DNA of 64,000 nucleotides. Source: Conoideocrella luteorostrata (Eukaryota; Ascomycota; Sordariomycetes; Hypocreales; Clavicipitaceae). Under the pieces are notes generated by a model, which saw only the letters and a list, made by a program, of their open reading frames with translations, searched no databases and was not told the origin of the DNA. A program made the position numbers and the translations under genes. The DNA lies in assembly GCA_032433595.1 (NCBI GenBank), contig JASWJB010000001.1, forward strand, positions 62,001-126,000, read 5' to 3'. This document shows positions 9,596 through 21,334 of this stretch, piece after piece (position 1 is the stretch's first letter; the number at the start of each line of letters is the position of its first letter).

Positions 9596-11664
9596 CATGA
9601 AACCCCAGCGGAGGCTATAGGCCTTACCCAGTCTCTATTTAAAGACCAGGAGGTTATGAATTTCCAGGTTAAACCCATGAAACACCATCCTCAAGAGTGG
9701 CGTGCTTTAGGTGATCTGATCAGGTACGTCGAGCAAGGCATGGGATCCAGTCTGCTGTTGCTGGAAATTTTCTCTTACTAAACTCTCAAGGATGAAGTGG
9801 ACCAACTCCTCGATGCCGCCACCAGCAGCAGTGTTAAGCCGCCCAGGGGGACAATGGACAAGGGGAAGGGGGTTGTCCGGTGTATCCAGGCCAACGACAA
9901 AACGAGAATCAGGACAAAGGACGAGCCGGATCCGAAGGAAATCACCTTTGAGACGCCACATGGCGACGCGACCGCGAGAACAGGCGCCTACGGTTGCGTA
10001 TCATGGACTACGGCACAGAATAGTCACGCCCGGGACGCAGCCGACCGCCTGAAGGCGTACGCTGTCCGCGCGTACCCTTACCCCTGGGAGCTGGACAATG
10101 TGCTCCCTGTCACTCCAGAGAAACCAACGCTTTTGCCTCGAACAGGGGACATTGGGGCACCTATGCGACAGCTGATTGCAACGTACAACGAGGAGGCCAC
10201 ACATCGCTACGCTCGAAGTCCCGGCGCAGATAATCTATCACTATCCAACAAGGCCAGGGAACACATGAGAAGGAATCCCGAAGCTTTTGCGTTAGCCCTG
10301 CAAGCCATCAAAGCCCGGTCCAGCGACGTCGCCCTCTGGAACATTATCAAAACTGAAGCCACATCGCTACTAACACACCAGACCGAATAAAAGCATTCAG
10401 CAAGATGGCATTCCTGAATAACTTATCGTTGCTTGAAACACCGAACCAACTAGAATATACCAAACAATTTGAGGACCCAACACGACCACCTTTGGAAGCG
10501 GCAGTCAAGAATGACGAACCGCAGCCAAAAATGAACGAATACCGTGAGAATCGGCCCCCGTATCAACGGAATTGGCAAAACAAAAACCAAAGATTGAACG
10601 GAATCACGCTGGTAACGTAGTTGGATGCGCTGAAATTTGCTTTGTTATTGGAGTTGATCAGATTGACGATGATTTCGCCGGGATAATAGATGAATCCAAC
10701 ATTTATACTATTGAGGCTAAGTTTGTTCGCTGCAATGCTTTATTCTTTGGCTGGGTAACGGACATCGATCGACAACTTCCTCAGGCTGTGGTCGCTCCCT
10801 CAAGACCTCACTCTCCAAACTTTCGATCACAAAGCGCAACATTCTCGAGACACTTTTCGTCAGAAGATTTGCGTCCCATCACGGGCACTCTCATTCAGAT
10901 GGAGCAACATTCACTCATAAGTTAGGATACGGACTCAATATCATGACGCCTCTTTTTCAAGGCGATACGGTCTCAGCAGCAGTGAAGGTATCTCACCTTA
11001 GATTGTTGGGGACATCTCCCGATCCGCAGATAAGGGCTTCGGAGCAATTTGAGAAGGTGGAAGATCTTTCTGGACAGAAAAGGACTACTTGCAAGCTCTT
11101 GACAATGCAATTGACAATGCAATTGACGACCAAGACTGTGCGGAAGATCTGAAGAGCTCTTTTGAGTTTGCCTGCAACAGAGCGATATCAGACAAACAAG
11201 AAGCTAATGTCGTCCCGGAAGATCCCTTCCATCTACTTTGGCGAGGAACCACGCGTAATATCATACGCGAATACCAGAACTTAGAAGAAACCAACCAGGA
11301 GCGCGCCAAATGCGACAAAGAGGCCTATGAAAAGGCCAAATCAAGCGGAAAACCGTACAAGGCCATCCGACCTCTTACCTTGTCCGAAACCGGTGTCACC
11401 CGCCAGGCAAAAAGCAAGGCAAAAAACGCCGCGATCGCCTACTTAGAAGGTGGTTTCCTTAAATATCGACGAAGAGTAATTAAAGCAACTTCCACGGTGG
11501 CTTTGCTATCCCACGAGGAGATTCTAGCCTCTTCATTATTACAATCACACGGTTCCGTCAATAGATTACTGGCTACTAGCCTTGCGCCCATTAGACGCGC
11601 TGATCTATTACAGATTAAAGCATACATAGAGCAGGAAGTGGCAACAAAGTTACAAAACCTATAG
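9596..11664 (+). mobile_element. broken protein-like frames of a probable mobile element
   Basis: Several plus-strand frames follow the LTR-like unit. One reads from ATG 9596 to 10390 but is interrupted by an in-frame TAA at 9779-9781, just after a plausible intron donor at 9724 (GTACGT) and a TACTAAAC branch-like site. A second is 10405-10620, basic and Asn/Gln-rich at its end. A third, without an ATG start, is 11089-11664: a Lys/Glu-rich, helix-favouring protein (for example AYEKAKSSGKPYKAIRPLTL). No reverse transcriptase, integrase, transposase DDE or zinc-knuckle motif is visible. The position, the lack of clean starts and the interruptions suggest a decayed gag-like region or a non-autonomous element. 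I do not recognise the family. Confidence 0.4.
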
Positions 11665-12892
11665 GCAAACGTGGGAGATATCACACAGCATAAAACAGAA
11701 ATGCAGGAACTCCAGAGGAGGCTACATTAGGCATAACACAAGGTAAAAGCAGTAAACTATGTGTAAAAAACAATAAATGCATAAACAAAAGCTATTAATA
11801 AGGAATAAAAGATACTTAGGCTCGTAATCACAGATTTTCCCGGCGTAGTTAAAACACTTGTTGACAAACACCTTGCTAAAATATACATACCGCCTCAACC
11901 ATAGAAACCGCTTCTAACACAGACAACGACTCTAGCCAATACAGAATCCAGCGAAGTTTTTTCTTTAATTCCAGCCGCAGCAGGATCCAGCGAAGTTATT
12001 GCAGGAAGCAGTAGAGTTATAGCAGGATCTAACTATAACAAGCAAGGATCCCATGGAACTATATTTAACACCCACTAATAAACAGAAAGAAAAAAGAAAG
12101 GCAATGCCTTTGACTGGATCCTCGCTGACACTGACACCAAAAAGGCCACAACCAGCAACTCAACGAAAGAAGTTACCCAGCAAGCTAAGTTAGGCGGAAC
12201 CTACCAAGAAGAGCACAACTACAGAGTCCACCGCGCCGCGATAAGGTTAAATGCTACCATCTGGACTTAGGGTTTTATTTAACAACTTTTCAGGGCTCGT
12301 TAGGTGACTCTAGCAGATAGGCGCCTTATATAGCTGGATACTAGGGGTATTCGGCATCGGCCGCTACTGCTGGATCTTTTTGTTCCTGGCGCAGTGGGTA
12401 AACCCAGTGTCTGTCGCGACACAACTACGGCATCACAGGAGGAGCAAGGGAGAAATAAGATTAAATAGCCCATTATCGTTGGACTCTGCTGAAATGTCCC
12501 ACGCTTTCCGCAGATGATCCGGATCAATAGCACATTAGCCGAAATGGCACTAAGAGAAACAGCCTTTTTTGACAAGGATATTGATCCTATAAAGCTGTGA
12601 GAGTCGAAGGGACTAATGCAGAGTAAGTGCTGACCAAATCCTTCTGCTGACACTTCGCCTACGCCACGTTTCACATGTCCATGGCCTGTCTTCTTCTTCA
12701 CCATCTCATCCGAGGCTTATGGGGCACCCGTCAACATAAATCAAGTCATGTTCACCGACCGTTTCCATCTATCACTCATGTCCCCCGCGCCGGCACAGAG
12801 TTGATAGTGTCGATTTCAGTTCGGCGTGCAACCCCGACCATCCAACGTCTTGACGGACAGCACGCTCCGCATCCTGGTCATTTTTGATCACC
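11665..12892. other. AT-rich non-coding stretch with short direct repeats
   Basis: No gene is supported. ATCCAGCGAAGTT occurs twice (about 11949 and 11989), with AGCAGGATC repeats in between and after. The last few hundred bases should hold the promoter of the DUF4185-like gene; no clear TATA box is seen. A 134-codon minus-strand frame at 12300-12704 has no recognisable motif. Confidence 0.45.
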
Positions 12893-14080
12893 ATGGGCTT
12901 CAAATTTCTCTTTTCGCTCACCCTGGGCCTGATAGCCACTGCCATTGCCGCACCGCCGGAACCACGGGACATTGACAACACCCAGCCGGCCGGGACCAAC
13001 CCAATCAGCAAGTTCACCGTCAAGTTCCTCGGGAACCAAGTCGCCGACAATAGCTGCACGCACCGAGATCTAGGTTTTGCGGGCCACATCAAGGGCAAAT
13101 GGTACGCCATATACGGCGATAACCTATGGTGTGCTCCGGGCGTCACGGATCCCGCCAAGGACCCTTCTGGATTCCACGGAATGGTTCGCGACTCCGTCTC
13201 GGCTCTAGGAAACAACCCGCTTGTTGTGCATGATCTCAATCTGAACAACGACGCCCCTGTAAAGCACCCGAACCAGTTTGTGCCGTTCAATTCTGCCTGG
13301 GGCGAATCCAATACTGTGGGATTTGGAGGCACGAGTCTCGTTGAGACGGACTACAACTCTGCCACTGCAGCATTATACTACCTCATTGTTGGTGCACCCC
13401 ACACAATCTTTTGTCCAAACTGTCCAAAAAGCTAGAAATGCTCATTTTTTCTTCTCCAGAACAAAAACGAGGACTACCGCCATGCCGGAATTGCCAAGGT
13501 CCAAGTCATCAACGGCGAACCCAAGGTCATCCAGCGTCTCGGCTCCCAGGGATGGTGGTGGAACACGGAAAAGACAGCCAAATTCGGAGACGTGGCTGCC
13601 TATCGTGACACCAACGGCGAATACATCTATATCCTGGGAAATCCGCCCAAAACCGTTACGTCCTGGCCGGGCAATGCGTATGTGTACCAAGCCCGGGTCA
13701 AGGCGAGCGAAGCCTTTGATCTTTCCAAGTACCAGTATTGGTGGGGTCGTCAGCAAGGCTGGAAGGGCGATTTGCTGACGACATTTACTCCCGAAACTGC
13801 TGTCATGTGGGGAGTTGGCCAAGGCCAGATTGTGTACAGCAATCACTTCAAAACCTATATTTACGTTCATCTCAGCGGGTCAACTGTGTCCTTGCGAACT
13901 GCGCCAAAGCCAGAGGGTCCATGGACGGCAGATAAGGAGATTTATAAGGCTACACCTATAGATGGCGGTTACGTGTATGCTGGTGTGGCTTATCCGTATC
14001 TTGATACGTCCGGTCAGACATTGACGATTGCATACACGAACAACAACCACATTCAGGTCATAAAGGTGTCTTTCCAGTGA
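12893..14080 (+). CDS. secreted DUF4185-like beta-propeller protein
   Basis: Two exons, 12893-13387 and 13460-14080, give 371 aa. The intron 13388-13459 is phase 0 with a weak donor (GTTGGT) and a pyrimidine-rich TTCTTCTCCAG acceptor. The joined frame reads YYLI-NKNEDYRHAG without a break. A signal peptide covers residues 1-20 (ends AIAAPPEP). The body has repeated propeller-like blades with the hallmarks DLGFAGHIKGKWYAIYGDN, FVPFNSAWGESN, GFGGTSLVE and AVMWGVGQGQIVYSN. These resemble fungal secreted proteins of the DUF4185/glycoside-hydrolase-like group. A carbohydrate-binding or hydrolytic role is plausible but not shown; I cannot assign catalytic residues. The N-terminal PEPRDIDN may be a short propeptide. 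Confidence 0.75.
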
Positions 14081-15211
14081 GCGCTAGTATCTCATTGCGG
14101 CTGCTGTCAAATTTATAGCTTTTCTGTAATTTGGTTACCGATGCGCATGACTGTTTTGCAAACTTGTGAGTGTAATTTCATGCCCGGTATAATCTACGTC
14201 GCGCAGGGATGCGTAAAGTGGGCCATCAATAATGGACACAACTTGGGACGACACTCGATAGAAGAAGACGTGACGAACGTAATGACCAGGCCGGAAAATG
14301 AGCCGTAATAACCGCCGTCGAAGAACTTCATTCCAAAATTTGTTTCCTCTTCTCCTATTTACGTTAAGAGGACCAATCATGCCATGTTATAAACACTCGA
14401 AGGAATATTATCGGCAAGATTAGCGGGCTCGTAGGTCTGACCTACCCGATTCCTCTAAGATAGGCACCAAGTACGTTTAGGATCTGGTTCAATTATACTC
14501 CGTAAAATAGACGTCATGCATGAAGGTCTACATCAGTTCCAAACACACCTACATGGATTAAGGAACTAGCAAACTAGTCTTATCGCAGTATTTGCCGCCC
14601 AGGTCAGCTATTTCGAAGCTCAGCTCGAGGCTGCGGTATGGTAGATATTTCAACGGACACCGCTAGAGCGGAGCAGACTGCAGCGGTTTATATATATATA
14701 TTACCCTATAATTCCTCCTCCCCCCCCTTTTTTTTTTTAAAAAAATTTATTATGTGTAATTCTCTTTCAAAGGTTTTATTTAGCTACCACACGCTGTATT
14801 GCACGCCATTGTGCGCTATTATGCGCTGACTACTCTGTGCACGCTGAACATATACCAAGTACTGCTGTATGTAAATTCTGGATCCTGTTAGTGAAAGACT
14901 TTGGGGACTTGGCTCATAGTAGCAATTAGCTATGCTTATAGAATATCCTCCCACAAAACACGGTGCTGGATCATGCTGCCCTTGTCGCAATCATCTAAAT
15001 CAACACGGAGTTCCGCTCTCCAGCTGCACAATGGATCGCTTTCGTTGCCCATTTTTCTTAACTACCAGTCCTCGCTGCGAACTCGACTAGCAACCAACAC
15101 CCCTGTCGAGGCACGTGACCACAAAAAAAGTGTCCCGAATCTCCATGGTCAATCATCGCGACAGTTCAAATCCGAGCTCACCACTCATCACTCCAATTGC
15201 CCGAACTCACA
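14081..15211. other. intergenic, with homopolymer and TA-repeat tracts
   Basis: No gene is supported. A (TA)n run at about 14690-14701 is followed by C9, T10, A7 and ATTTATTA tracts to about 14752. A TACTCCGTA motif lies at 14496-14504. The right end is the promoter of the mL57 gene. Confidence 0.5.
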
Positions 15212-16114
15212 ATGGCTCTTCAGCCTTCCCGCTCGTTTTTTCGAGCGCGCCACGCATTTCGCACCGTGACGCCATGTCTGCGCACCTACGCCACCGAAAC
15301 CACGCCATCAACGCCCGAATCTTTCCAGGTCCCCAAGTCACAAAACACCACCCCCGAGCCCTCACTGCCGCGATGGAGCCAAACCCCTGCCGGCATGAAG
15401 GCGCCCATGCAGCTAGATCACGCAAAATCACCTAGAAACAAAGTCTGGTCTGTCAACAACGACCCCGCCAAGTTAGATGAGATGTACGACCGGCTCTTGG
15501 GGCCGGGTGGCAGCAGGATGCTCCCTGAGGAGTTGAAGTGGTTGGCTGTGACGCACAAGAGCTTTGACCAAGGGAGGAGAGGGTTCAATGATAAGCTCGC
15601 ACTGATGGGTGAGGGTCATACAAAACATAGTTGATGTTAGGGATTGAAGAGTTCATAGTTTGCTAATGATGGTGCCATAGGCCGATTGACGCTGGTTATG
15701 GAGGCGACCAAGGAAATTGTTAGCAAGGCGCCCCTGCAAGGATCACGGCAAGCAGATGAGCTTGGCCGAGTGCCCTTCGAACACGAACAATTGGCATCGG
15801 TGGATAATTTGAATGTCGAGGGGCCGAAAGACGTGGTTGGCAAGGAGAAGTTATTCGGGTTTGCGTCCAGCATGGGCTTGTTGGATGTGGTGCGGTGGAA
15901 GCCGAGACTGGTATGCTGCCTATATCCCACGCGGAGTACTAAAAGCTTACTAATGGTCCTGCAGCCCCGGAATCTCGAGTCTTCAGGCGTCGAAGTTGTG
16001 CTCAACGGAGCGGTTATGGCTATTGTTGGCGCGATCACGTTGCAGCACGGATCGGTGGTTGCGTCGAACGTCGTCAGGGAAAGGATATTGGCCAGACTGC
16101 CAAAGAACAACTAG
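15212..16114 (+). CDS. mrpl15: mitochondrial large-subunit ribosomal protein mL57 (Mrpl15)
   Basis: Three exons (15212-15608, 15681-15910, 15965-16114) give 258 aa. Splicing joins LALM-GRLTL and WKPRL-PRNLES; the second intron has a TTACTAATG branch and a CAG acceptor. The N-terminal 40 residues are Arg/Ser/Ala-rich with no acidic residue until TYATE, as in a mitochondrial presequence. The rest has the RNase III-like fold signature of the family: LPEELKWLAVTHKSFDQGRRGFNDKLALMGR, then a helical middle, then VVLNGAVMAIVGAITLQHG and RERILARL. In the family the fold is structural in the mitoribosome and lacks nuclease residues. The gene converges on the membrane-protein gene, with 410 bp between stops. 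Confidence 0.87.
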
Positions 16115-16524
16115 CTCGCTCTTGAGGGGTTGAAACGACCAGACCGCGGCGCGTCCGCAGATGAAGACCGGAGCACCGATCAGGTGGAACGACAAAAAGG
16201 AGATTGACAAAGAGACGTCTCGCCCCGCTTCTCGGAATACAGGACTGCGCCATTACGCAGATGGGTGGGAGGGTGAAAATGTATTCATACTATGTATTAT
16301 ATGTCCCAAGGAGACACGAACGCTAGACTCTGTGTAAACAACGCTATATTTATTAGAAGGTGCATATTGAGGAATGAGCTGCCGCTGATGCCAAACCTGT
16401 TAAAAACAAGATTTACCAGAAAAAGAAAACAAAATAGGTATCTACACTTCTAAAGCCCCAAACGCAATCAAATACACCCAGCATTCGCCTAGACACCCAT
16501 ATGATTGGTGGAATATACCGAATG
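16115..16524. other. shared 3' flank of two convergent genes
   Basis: This 410-bp gap between convergent stops holds only the two 3' untranslated regions. A TATTTATTAGAAGG stretch at about 16346 is A/T-rich and could be polyadenylation context. Confidence 0.5.
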
Positions 16525-17685
16525 TTACTGAATCAGCGGCGTTTGTTCATCAGCTTCCGTCGGGCCCTGACCACGCTCCTCATCCTCAGCCTCATTGACC
16601 TCATTCAACAACTGCAGAATCAAGTCCGAAGTAATCAGCTTCTCGCGATACAGCCACCCCAAAGCCGTGCCCGCACCGGGCCCCAGCAAGACGGACGACC
16701 CAGCAATCGCAAGCGGCGCCCTCCACCCAACCTCCACAAACACCCAGTACAAAAACGTCAGGCCGATGAACTGAAAGTCGATTTCGATAAACTTGACCGC
16801 TGAGCGAGTCATTTCCTTACGGTCATCGCCCTTGGTCAAGTTGCCAATAAGAAAGCCATGTGCAAGAAGAGAGCACAAGACAGGCACAGCATACACAGCA
16901 ATGAAGCTCTTGGTGTGGCTCTCCAGATGGATCATAGGCCCGGAGCGGAACCGACGCAGCTTGTTGAGAGAGTACCGGACGAATTGCCGGATGATGGAGA
17001 CGTAGGCGGGAAAGAAGAGCCACGTTCCAATAGAAATTGGCGAAGTGGCGCTCAGCATGACCAACGAGGGGACATAAAATCCCAGGGCCACGGCAATAGG
17101 GATGGCAGCGACCTCTGTCTGAGCAACCTGTCTGCCCTTGTCCAACTGCACAGGATCACTTTCATCACCGTTTTCTCCCTCTTCATTCTCACCATCGCCA
17201 CTCACAAGGCTCCCATTCTCGGGAAACGGCCATGCCTTTGCGCCTAAAATGAACGCCGGAACAATAATAAGCTGCCACACCAACGCGCCGCCCACAAGAT
17301 TGAACACCAACCACGGCAGGGTCGGTCTCGACACAATAGGGTTCTTGGCGTTCACTTTCCTGGCCGACTCGACCGTCGAGACTGTCAAGAGGGACCCTAC
17401 AAAGCCCAAGATAACGCTCATGACGGCTTTGCTGCGGAAAGAGTCGAGCGCCGCGGAGAAGAAGCTGACGAGGAAACAGGCCGGGGTGCCGAGGATAGGT
17501 ACCCGGCTCAGCGCGGGCAGCAGGGAGTGCGAATGGCATTGCGACCAGAGCAGCGCGGCGTTCACGTCGGAGTGGACGAAGAGGGCTATGGCGGTCGCGA
17601 TGGCGAGGAGGGCGGGAACAATGGCCAGGTGAGGAAATAGGGGAAAGTGTTGGGCCGGACGGCGCCAAGGTGATGAAGACGGCAT
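16525..17685 (-). CDS. polytopic integral membrane protein, unknown function, 386 aa
   Basis: A single exon; the ATG at 17685 is the first in frame. About nine or ten hydrophobic spans are visible, for example LAIVPALLAIATAIALFV, AVMSVILGFVGSLLTVS, LVWQLIIVPAFILGA, IPIAVALGFYVPSLVML, FIAVYAVPVLCSLLAHGFL and APLAIAGSSVLLG. An acidic hydrophilic loop (ENGSLVSGDGENEEGENGDESD) divides the spans about 4+5. The tail is acidic (EAEDEERGQGPTEADEQTP). I recognise no transporter signature. It resembles uncharacterised fungal membrane proteins of similar length and hydropathy. Function is not assigned. Confidence 0.7.
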   Translation of the reverse strand: MPSSSPWRRPAQHFPLFPHLAIVPALLAIATAIALFVHSDVNAALLWSQCHSHSLLPALSRVPILGTPACFLVSFFSAALDSFRSKAVMSVILGFVGSLLTVSTVESARKVNAKNPIVSRPTLPWLVFNLVGGALVWQLIIVPAFILGAKAWPFPENGSLVSGDGENEEGENGDESDPVQLDKGRQVAQTEVAAIPIAVALGFYVPSLVMLSATSPISIGTWLFFPAYVSIIRQFVRYSLNKLRRFRSGPMIHLESHTKSFIAVYAVPVLCSLLAHGFLIGNLTKGDDRKEMTRSAVKFIEIDFQFIGLTFLYWVFVEVGWRAPLAIAGSSVLLGPGAGTALGWLYREKLITSDLILQLLNEVNEAEDEERGQGPTEADEQTPLIQ

Positions 17686-18446
17686 GGCGGTTGTGGTATA
17701 TACGTAGATGTGATTTTCAGACACTGCTTAGCTACTCTGTTGGGTTTGGTTTTGGGGGAATAGAGATTGCTGGGGAGGAAAGGAAATACGCCGACAGGGT
17801 GAAGATATGAAATATTATTATGAGACGAGGTCAACTGGCCGACCCGCAACCCACCCAGCGCACCAGCGACCCGCCCGCCCTCCAAGCGCTTTCCAGGGGT
17901 CTCTTCTACAGCAGTCCGATGCAGGGTCCAGCGGGTGCATCAGCCAAGGTGCACGCTAAGCCCCGCTGTGGAATAGCGCCAGCTGGCCACGGGACTCGAT
18001 ATCCGCGTGAACATGCAGATTATGCACGAACCAACGCGATGTGATGGGCTGATCAGGCGACACATTTCTGTTCATGGACATCTCTCCCCCGCCGCAGTTT
18101 TGCAGAATCGCATCTTCTCGACTGGCTATGGAGCACGGGGTACGGCGGCCGTTTCATTCGGGGCGTCCCTGGCCGATCCAGCCAGTGCCGTGTCTTTGTC
18201 TCATCGCGGCTTGCCGGCCATCCTTACCCTACTCCCATGTTTACACGTCTGAAGGCATCCATCCAGGTGGCAAATTTGAGATGCGATAAACCCAATGTGT
18301 TATTTCAGTCATACCATTGCGCTATAGACCATTTCTCAATTGATTACCTTGTCATTAGATGTGGTAACCATTCTCTATTCATACAGAATTACCGAGCCCC
18401 TTTGCAAATAGCCCGTACCATCAAGTTCATTAGCTTGACACTTGAT
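17686..18446. other. intergenic between two minus-strand genes
   Basis: No gene is seen. The left part should be the membrane-protein promoter, the right part the aldo/keto reductase 3' flank. A GC-rich patch lies at 17840-18200. Confidence 0.5.
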
Positions 18447-19586
18447 TTATTTCTCTATATCCTGCAAAAAAAGCTCCGGATATCTCTCGCCCGCTGGAAC
18501 AAACGTCTTCAGAATGTCATCAATCTCGGCAAGGTCCCCCTCCGTCAATTCCACCAGCGTTGCATTCTCCCTGATGCGATCCGGCTTGGACGATCCTGGG
18601 ATGGGGATGATGGTCGGCATGCCCGGCCGCTTTGACAGCGAAAGCAGCCAGTTGATAGCGATTTGTCCCGACGTGCAGCCTTTCTTCTCCGCCAGAGCCT
18701 CCACCTTGGACACCAGCTCGAGGTTCTTGTAGAAGTTCTCTCCTTGGTAGCGCGGCATGATGCGCTTCGGGTCGTCTTTGGCCAGGTCGTCCAGAGACTT
18801 GAGCTGGCCGCCGAGAAGGCCTCTGCCCAACGGAGCTAAGAACATCACGTCAGACGCACATTTCCCCGCCATGACAGTAAATCGAAATGGAGAGAAAACT
18901 TACAGTATGCCAGAACCGGAATATTCAGGTCGCCGCATGCTTGGAGTGTCCCGTTTGTCAGGGGGCCAATACTAAACATCGAGACTTCAAGCTCCACAGC
19001 CGTGATATTGAAGCTCTTGGCCGCGCTGCGGATCGTTTCAGCGTTGACCTCGCTCAGGGCTATACCGCCGATCTTCCCGGCCTTTACGTAGCCCTCGATC
19101 GTGGCGAGCGTGTCCTTCTCGTAGTCCACTGTGACGTCCTTCCTCCCCGCCTCGTACTGGGCAATTTTCCCAACCGGGCCAAACAACCGGAGGACGTTTT
19201 CGATACTTTTCGTCACGGCTTCCTTTGAGCCAGTGGGCCGCCGGTCGGGTCCCAGCGATCCCTTGATGTTTACCACAATCTTTTCAGCGTCTTCTGGGTA
19301 TTTTTGCAGATACTTATTCAGGAGAGTGAGGGAGTTGCTTTCGGGCGTGCCGTAGAATTCGCCGCCGTTGAAGTAGTTGCAGCCAGCGGCGAGGGCGGCC
19401 TTGATGGCAGCAAAGCACTCTTCATCAGAGGGCGGCGGGCGGCGGGCAGTCAAACCTGGCAGCTCGTTAGTGGATATGACCGTGCAAAGGCTCAGTCAGG
19501 GCGGTGGAAGCTGTAAAAATGAACTACATACCCATGAGGCCGAAGCCGATGGGACCAACTGGCTTTCCGAGAATGGTGGTGGACAT
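18447..19586 (-). CDS. aldo/keto reductase, pyridoxal-reductase-like
   Basis: Three exons (19532-19586, 18904-19455, 18447-18835) give 331 aa. Splices join GFGLM-GLTARRP and PVLAY-SPLGRGLLGG. These are the correct aldo/keto reductase joints, which fixes both introns. Motifs include GPIGFGLMG at the N-terminus, AGCNYFNGGEFYG with the catalytic Tyr, VVNIKG with the Lys, and QYE. The ELEVSMFS strand and, for cofactor binding, TIIPIPGSSKPDRIREN follow. The NYFNGGEFYG form and overall length are typical of the Plr1/YakC branch, NADPH-dependent reductases acting on pyridoxal or other aldehydes. Substrate specificity is not determined by the sequence. No cluster partners lie nearby. Confidence 0.87.
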
Positions 19587-21108
19587 GATGGGGTCTTTCT
19601 GCGTGACGATCAAGATTACTCCTAGTAAATAGATGCCTTTGTTTCTTCAAAGTTAACTTTGGTCGGTTTACTATTTAAAACTGCTCAGGGAGGTAGCAGG
19701 TGGCTTTATATGTAAAGAACGTGGCTCTTGTATAATTCGCGTGTTACCGGATGGGGGGGAACTCGTGCGCGGAGATTAGGTCTACCTCCATGGCTCGATG
19801 TCGATCTTTCAAAGCATGGAATTTGTCACGATTCCCACTGGAGTGAGCACTAACAGGGAAACCAACGTACATTGTGCTGGTAAAACCTAGCAGTTATTCA
19901 GGACCAGAATTTGTGATAGGAGCTGCGGAGGCGTACGGTCGAACTGAGCTTATCTCCGGTGCCGCCGTATCCGCCCTACCCCAGCTGCTGGGCGGCGGTG
20001 CAGTAGTGCCCGTTCTCGACCTTAGTTAGGTCGTTACATTTCCATCTTTACAAACATTTGTCGTCTAAGTTCGATGAAAGCAAATATTGAATGACCCCTA
20101 CCAGCATAATTACCGCGATTGAAGATATCAGGCTCCGATGGCCTTGGGTTATTCCAGACACATGTGCGGCAACAATCAGTCTGCCAATCAGCGCCGAGGT
20201 TGTCTCGGTGGCTTCCATTCGTAAGTAGAAGTAGCATAACTATGTACGGAGTACATCAGATTACTTTGTTACATACTGGCCTGCCGCGAAGCGAGTCTGC
20301 CTTGTAAGCTCAATATGGAAAGCTGGTCATGGCCGAACCCGGCCCGCCCGTCATCGAACCAATCCCAACCGACTACCCTGACGGATTCTTCGGCGATAAA
20401 CCTAAAATCCCGTAGCTACTGAGCGCATGTCTTTAGTTTTGCGCGCGCTTATGCACGCACGACGAAATCCCCTCTGGGCGGTTTTTTCTGTTGGTTCGCG
20501 TGTGCAACCAGAGCAGGTTTTTACTGCTGTGAATTATCGCCGGTAAACCTGAGCCTGGGCGGCACGAACCAAACACATAGACTGTCACCGACGCCCAGAT
20601 CTTGGTTCTGTTGGACAGCCGTGGCGGGCTTACCGTCCGCGTCCTCTGTCCATTTTACGACTGGGAAATGCAGCCCTAAGTCCCTGGCTGTGCTCAACGA
20701 AAGACGAAAGAAGAAAAATTCCGTGCCAGGCCCGTCTCTTCTGTTTCAGCTTGCAGCCCAGAAAGGCCAGCGGATGGCTAATGCATTGGGGTACGAGCGT
20801 AGGAATCATGACGTCTAGTTCATATGAACGCTACCTAAGATCGTAGTAATCTCACATTCTAGCCACCCAAGTAAACTTGCATCAGATGGCCGAACGGCAA
20901 GGCTTCTACCATAATACATTCAGCAACAATTGCGCTCATCAATTTCACGTTGTCATCTCATGTTTCGCACATCAAAGAAAAGGTATAGATAGGCCATGAA
21001 TCTTAAAGCGAATACGTGTCATAGATCGTGCGCACGCAATAAATGCAAGAAAATAAATCCACCCGCTCCTATGCTTGCCAACTCCGCCATGCAATGCAGC
21101 AGATATCA
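19587..21108. other. intergenic, no supported gene
   Basis: It lies upstream of the aldo/keto reductase. No gene with recognisable features is seen on either strand. A TACGGAGTAC motif occurs at 20245-20254. The rest is unremarkable. Confidence 0.5.
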
Positions 21109-21308
21109 ACCTCAACCTCAACCTCATCTCATACTCAAACTTGTATTCAGTCTCATCCTTAGTCCCATCCTCAGCCTCATCATCTGCCTCATCCTCAGTC
21201 TCGTCGTTATCTCATGCTCAAGCTCATGCTCAATCTCATCCTCAGTCTTATACTCAGTCTCATTCTCATTCTCATCAGTCTCGTCGTCATCTTATCCTCA
21301 GCCTCACA
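21109..21308. repeat. pyrimidine-rich hexamer-type repeat (CTCANN)n
   Basis: About 200 bp of degenerate CTCANN units (CTCAAC, CTCATC, CTCAGC, CTCAGT, CTCATG) with strong strand asymmetry: the plus strand is almost guanine-poor. It lies 27 bp beyond the stop codon of the hydrolase-CorA gene, so on the gene's sense strand it reads as a purine-rich GATGAG/GACTGAG array in the probable 3' untranslated region. Confidence 0.8.
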
Positions 21309-21334
21309 AGACACACAAAGACCCAATAGCGCAA

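Noticed and set aside
12300..12704. Minus-strand 134-codon frame
   Set aside because: No recognisable domain and low-complexity composition; it lies in AT-rich, repeat-bearing DNA before the DUF4185-like gene.
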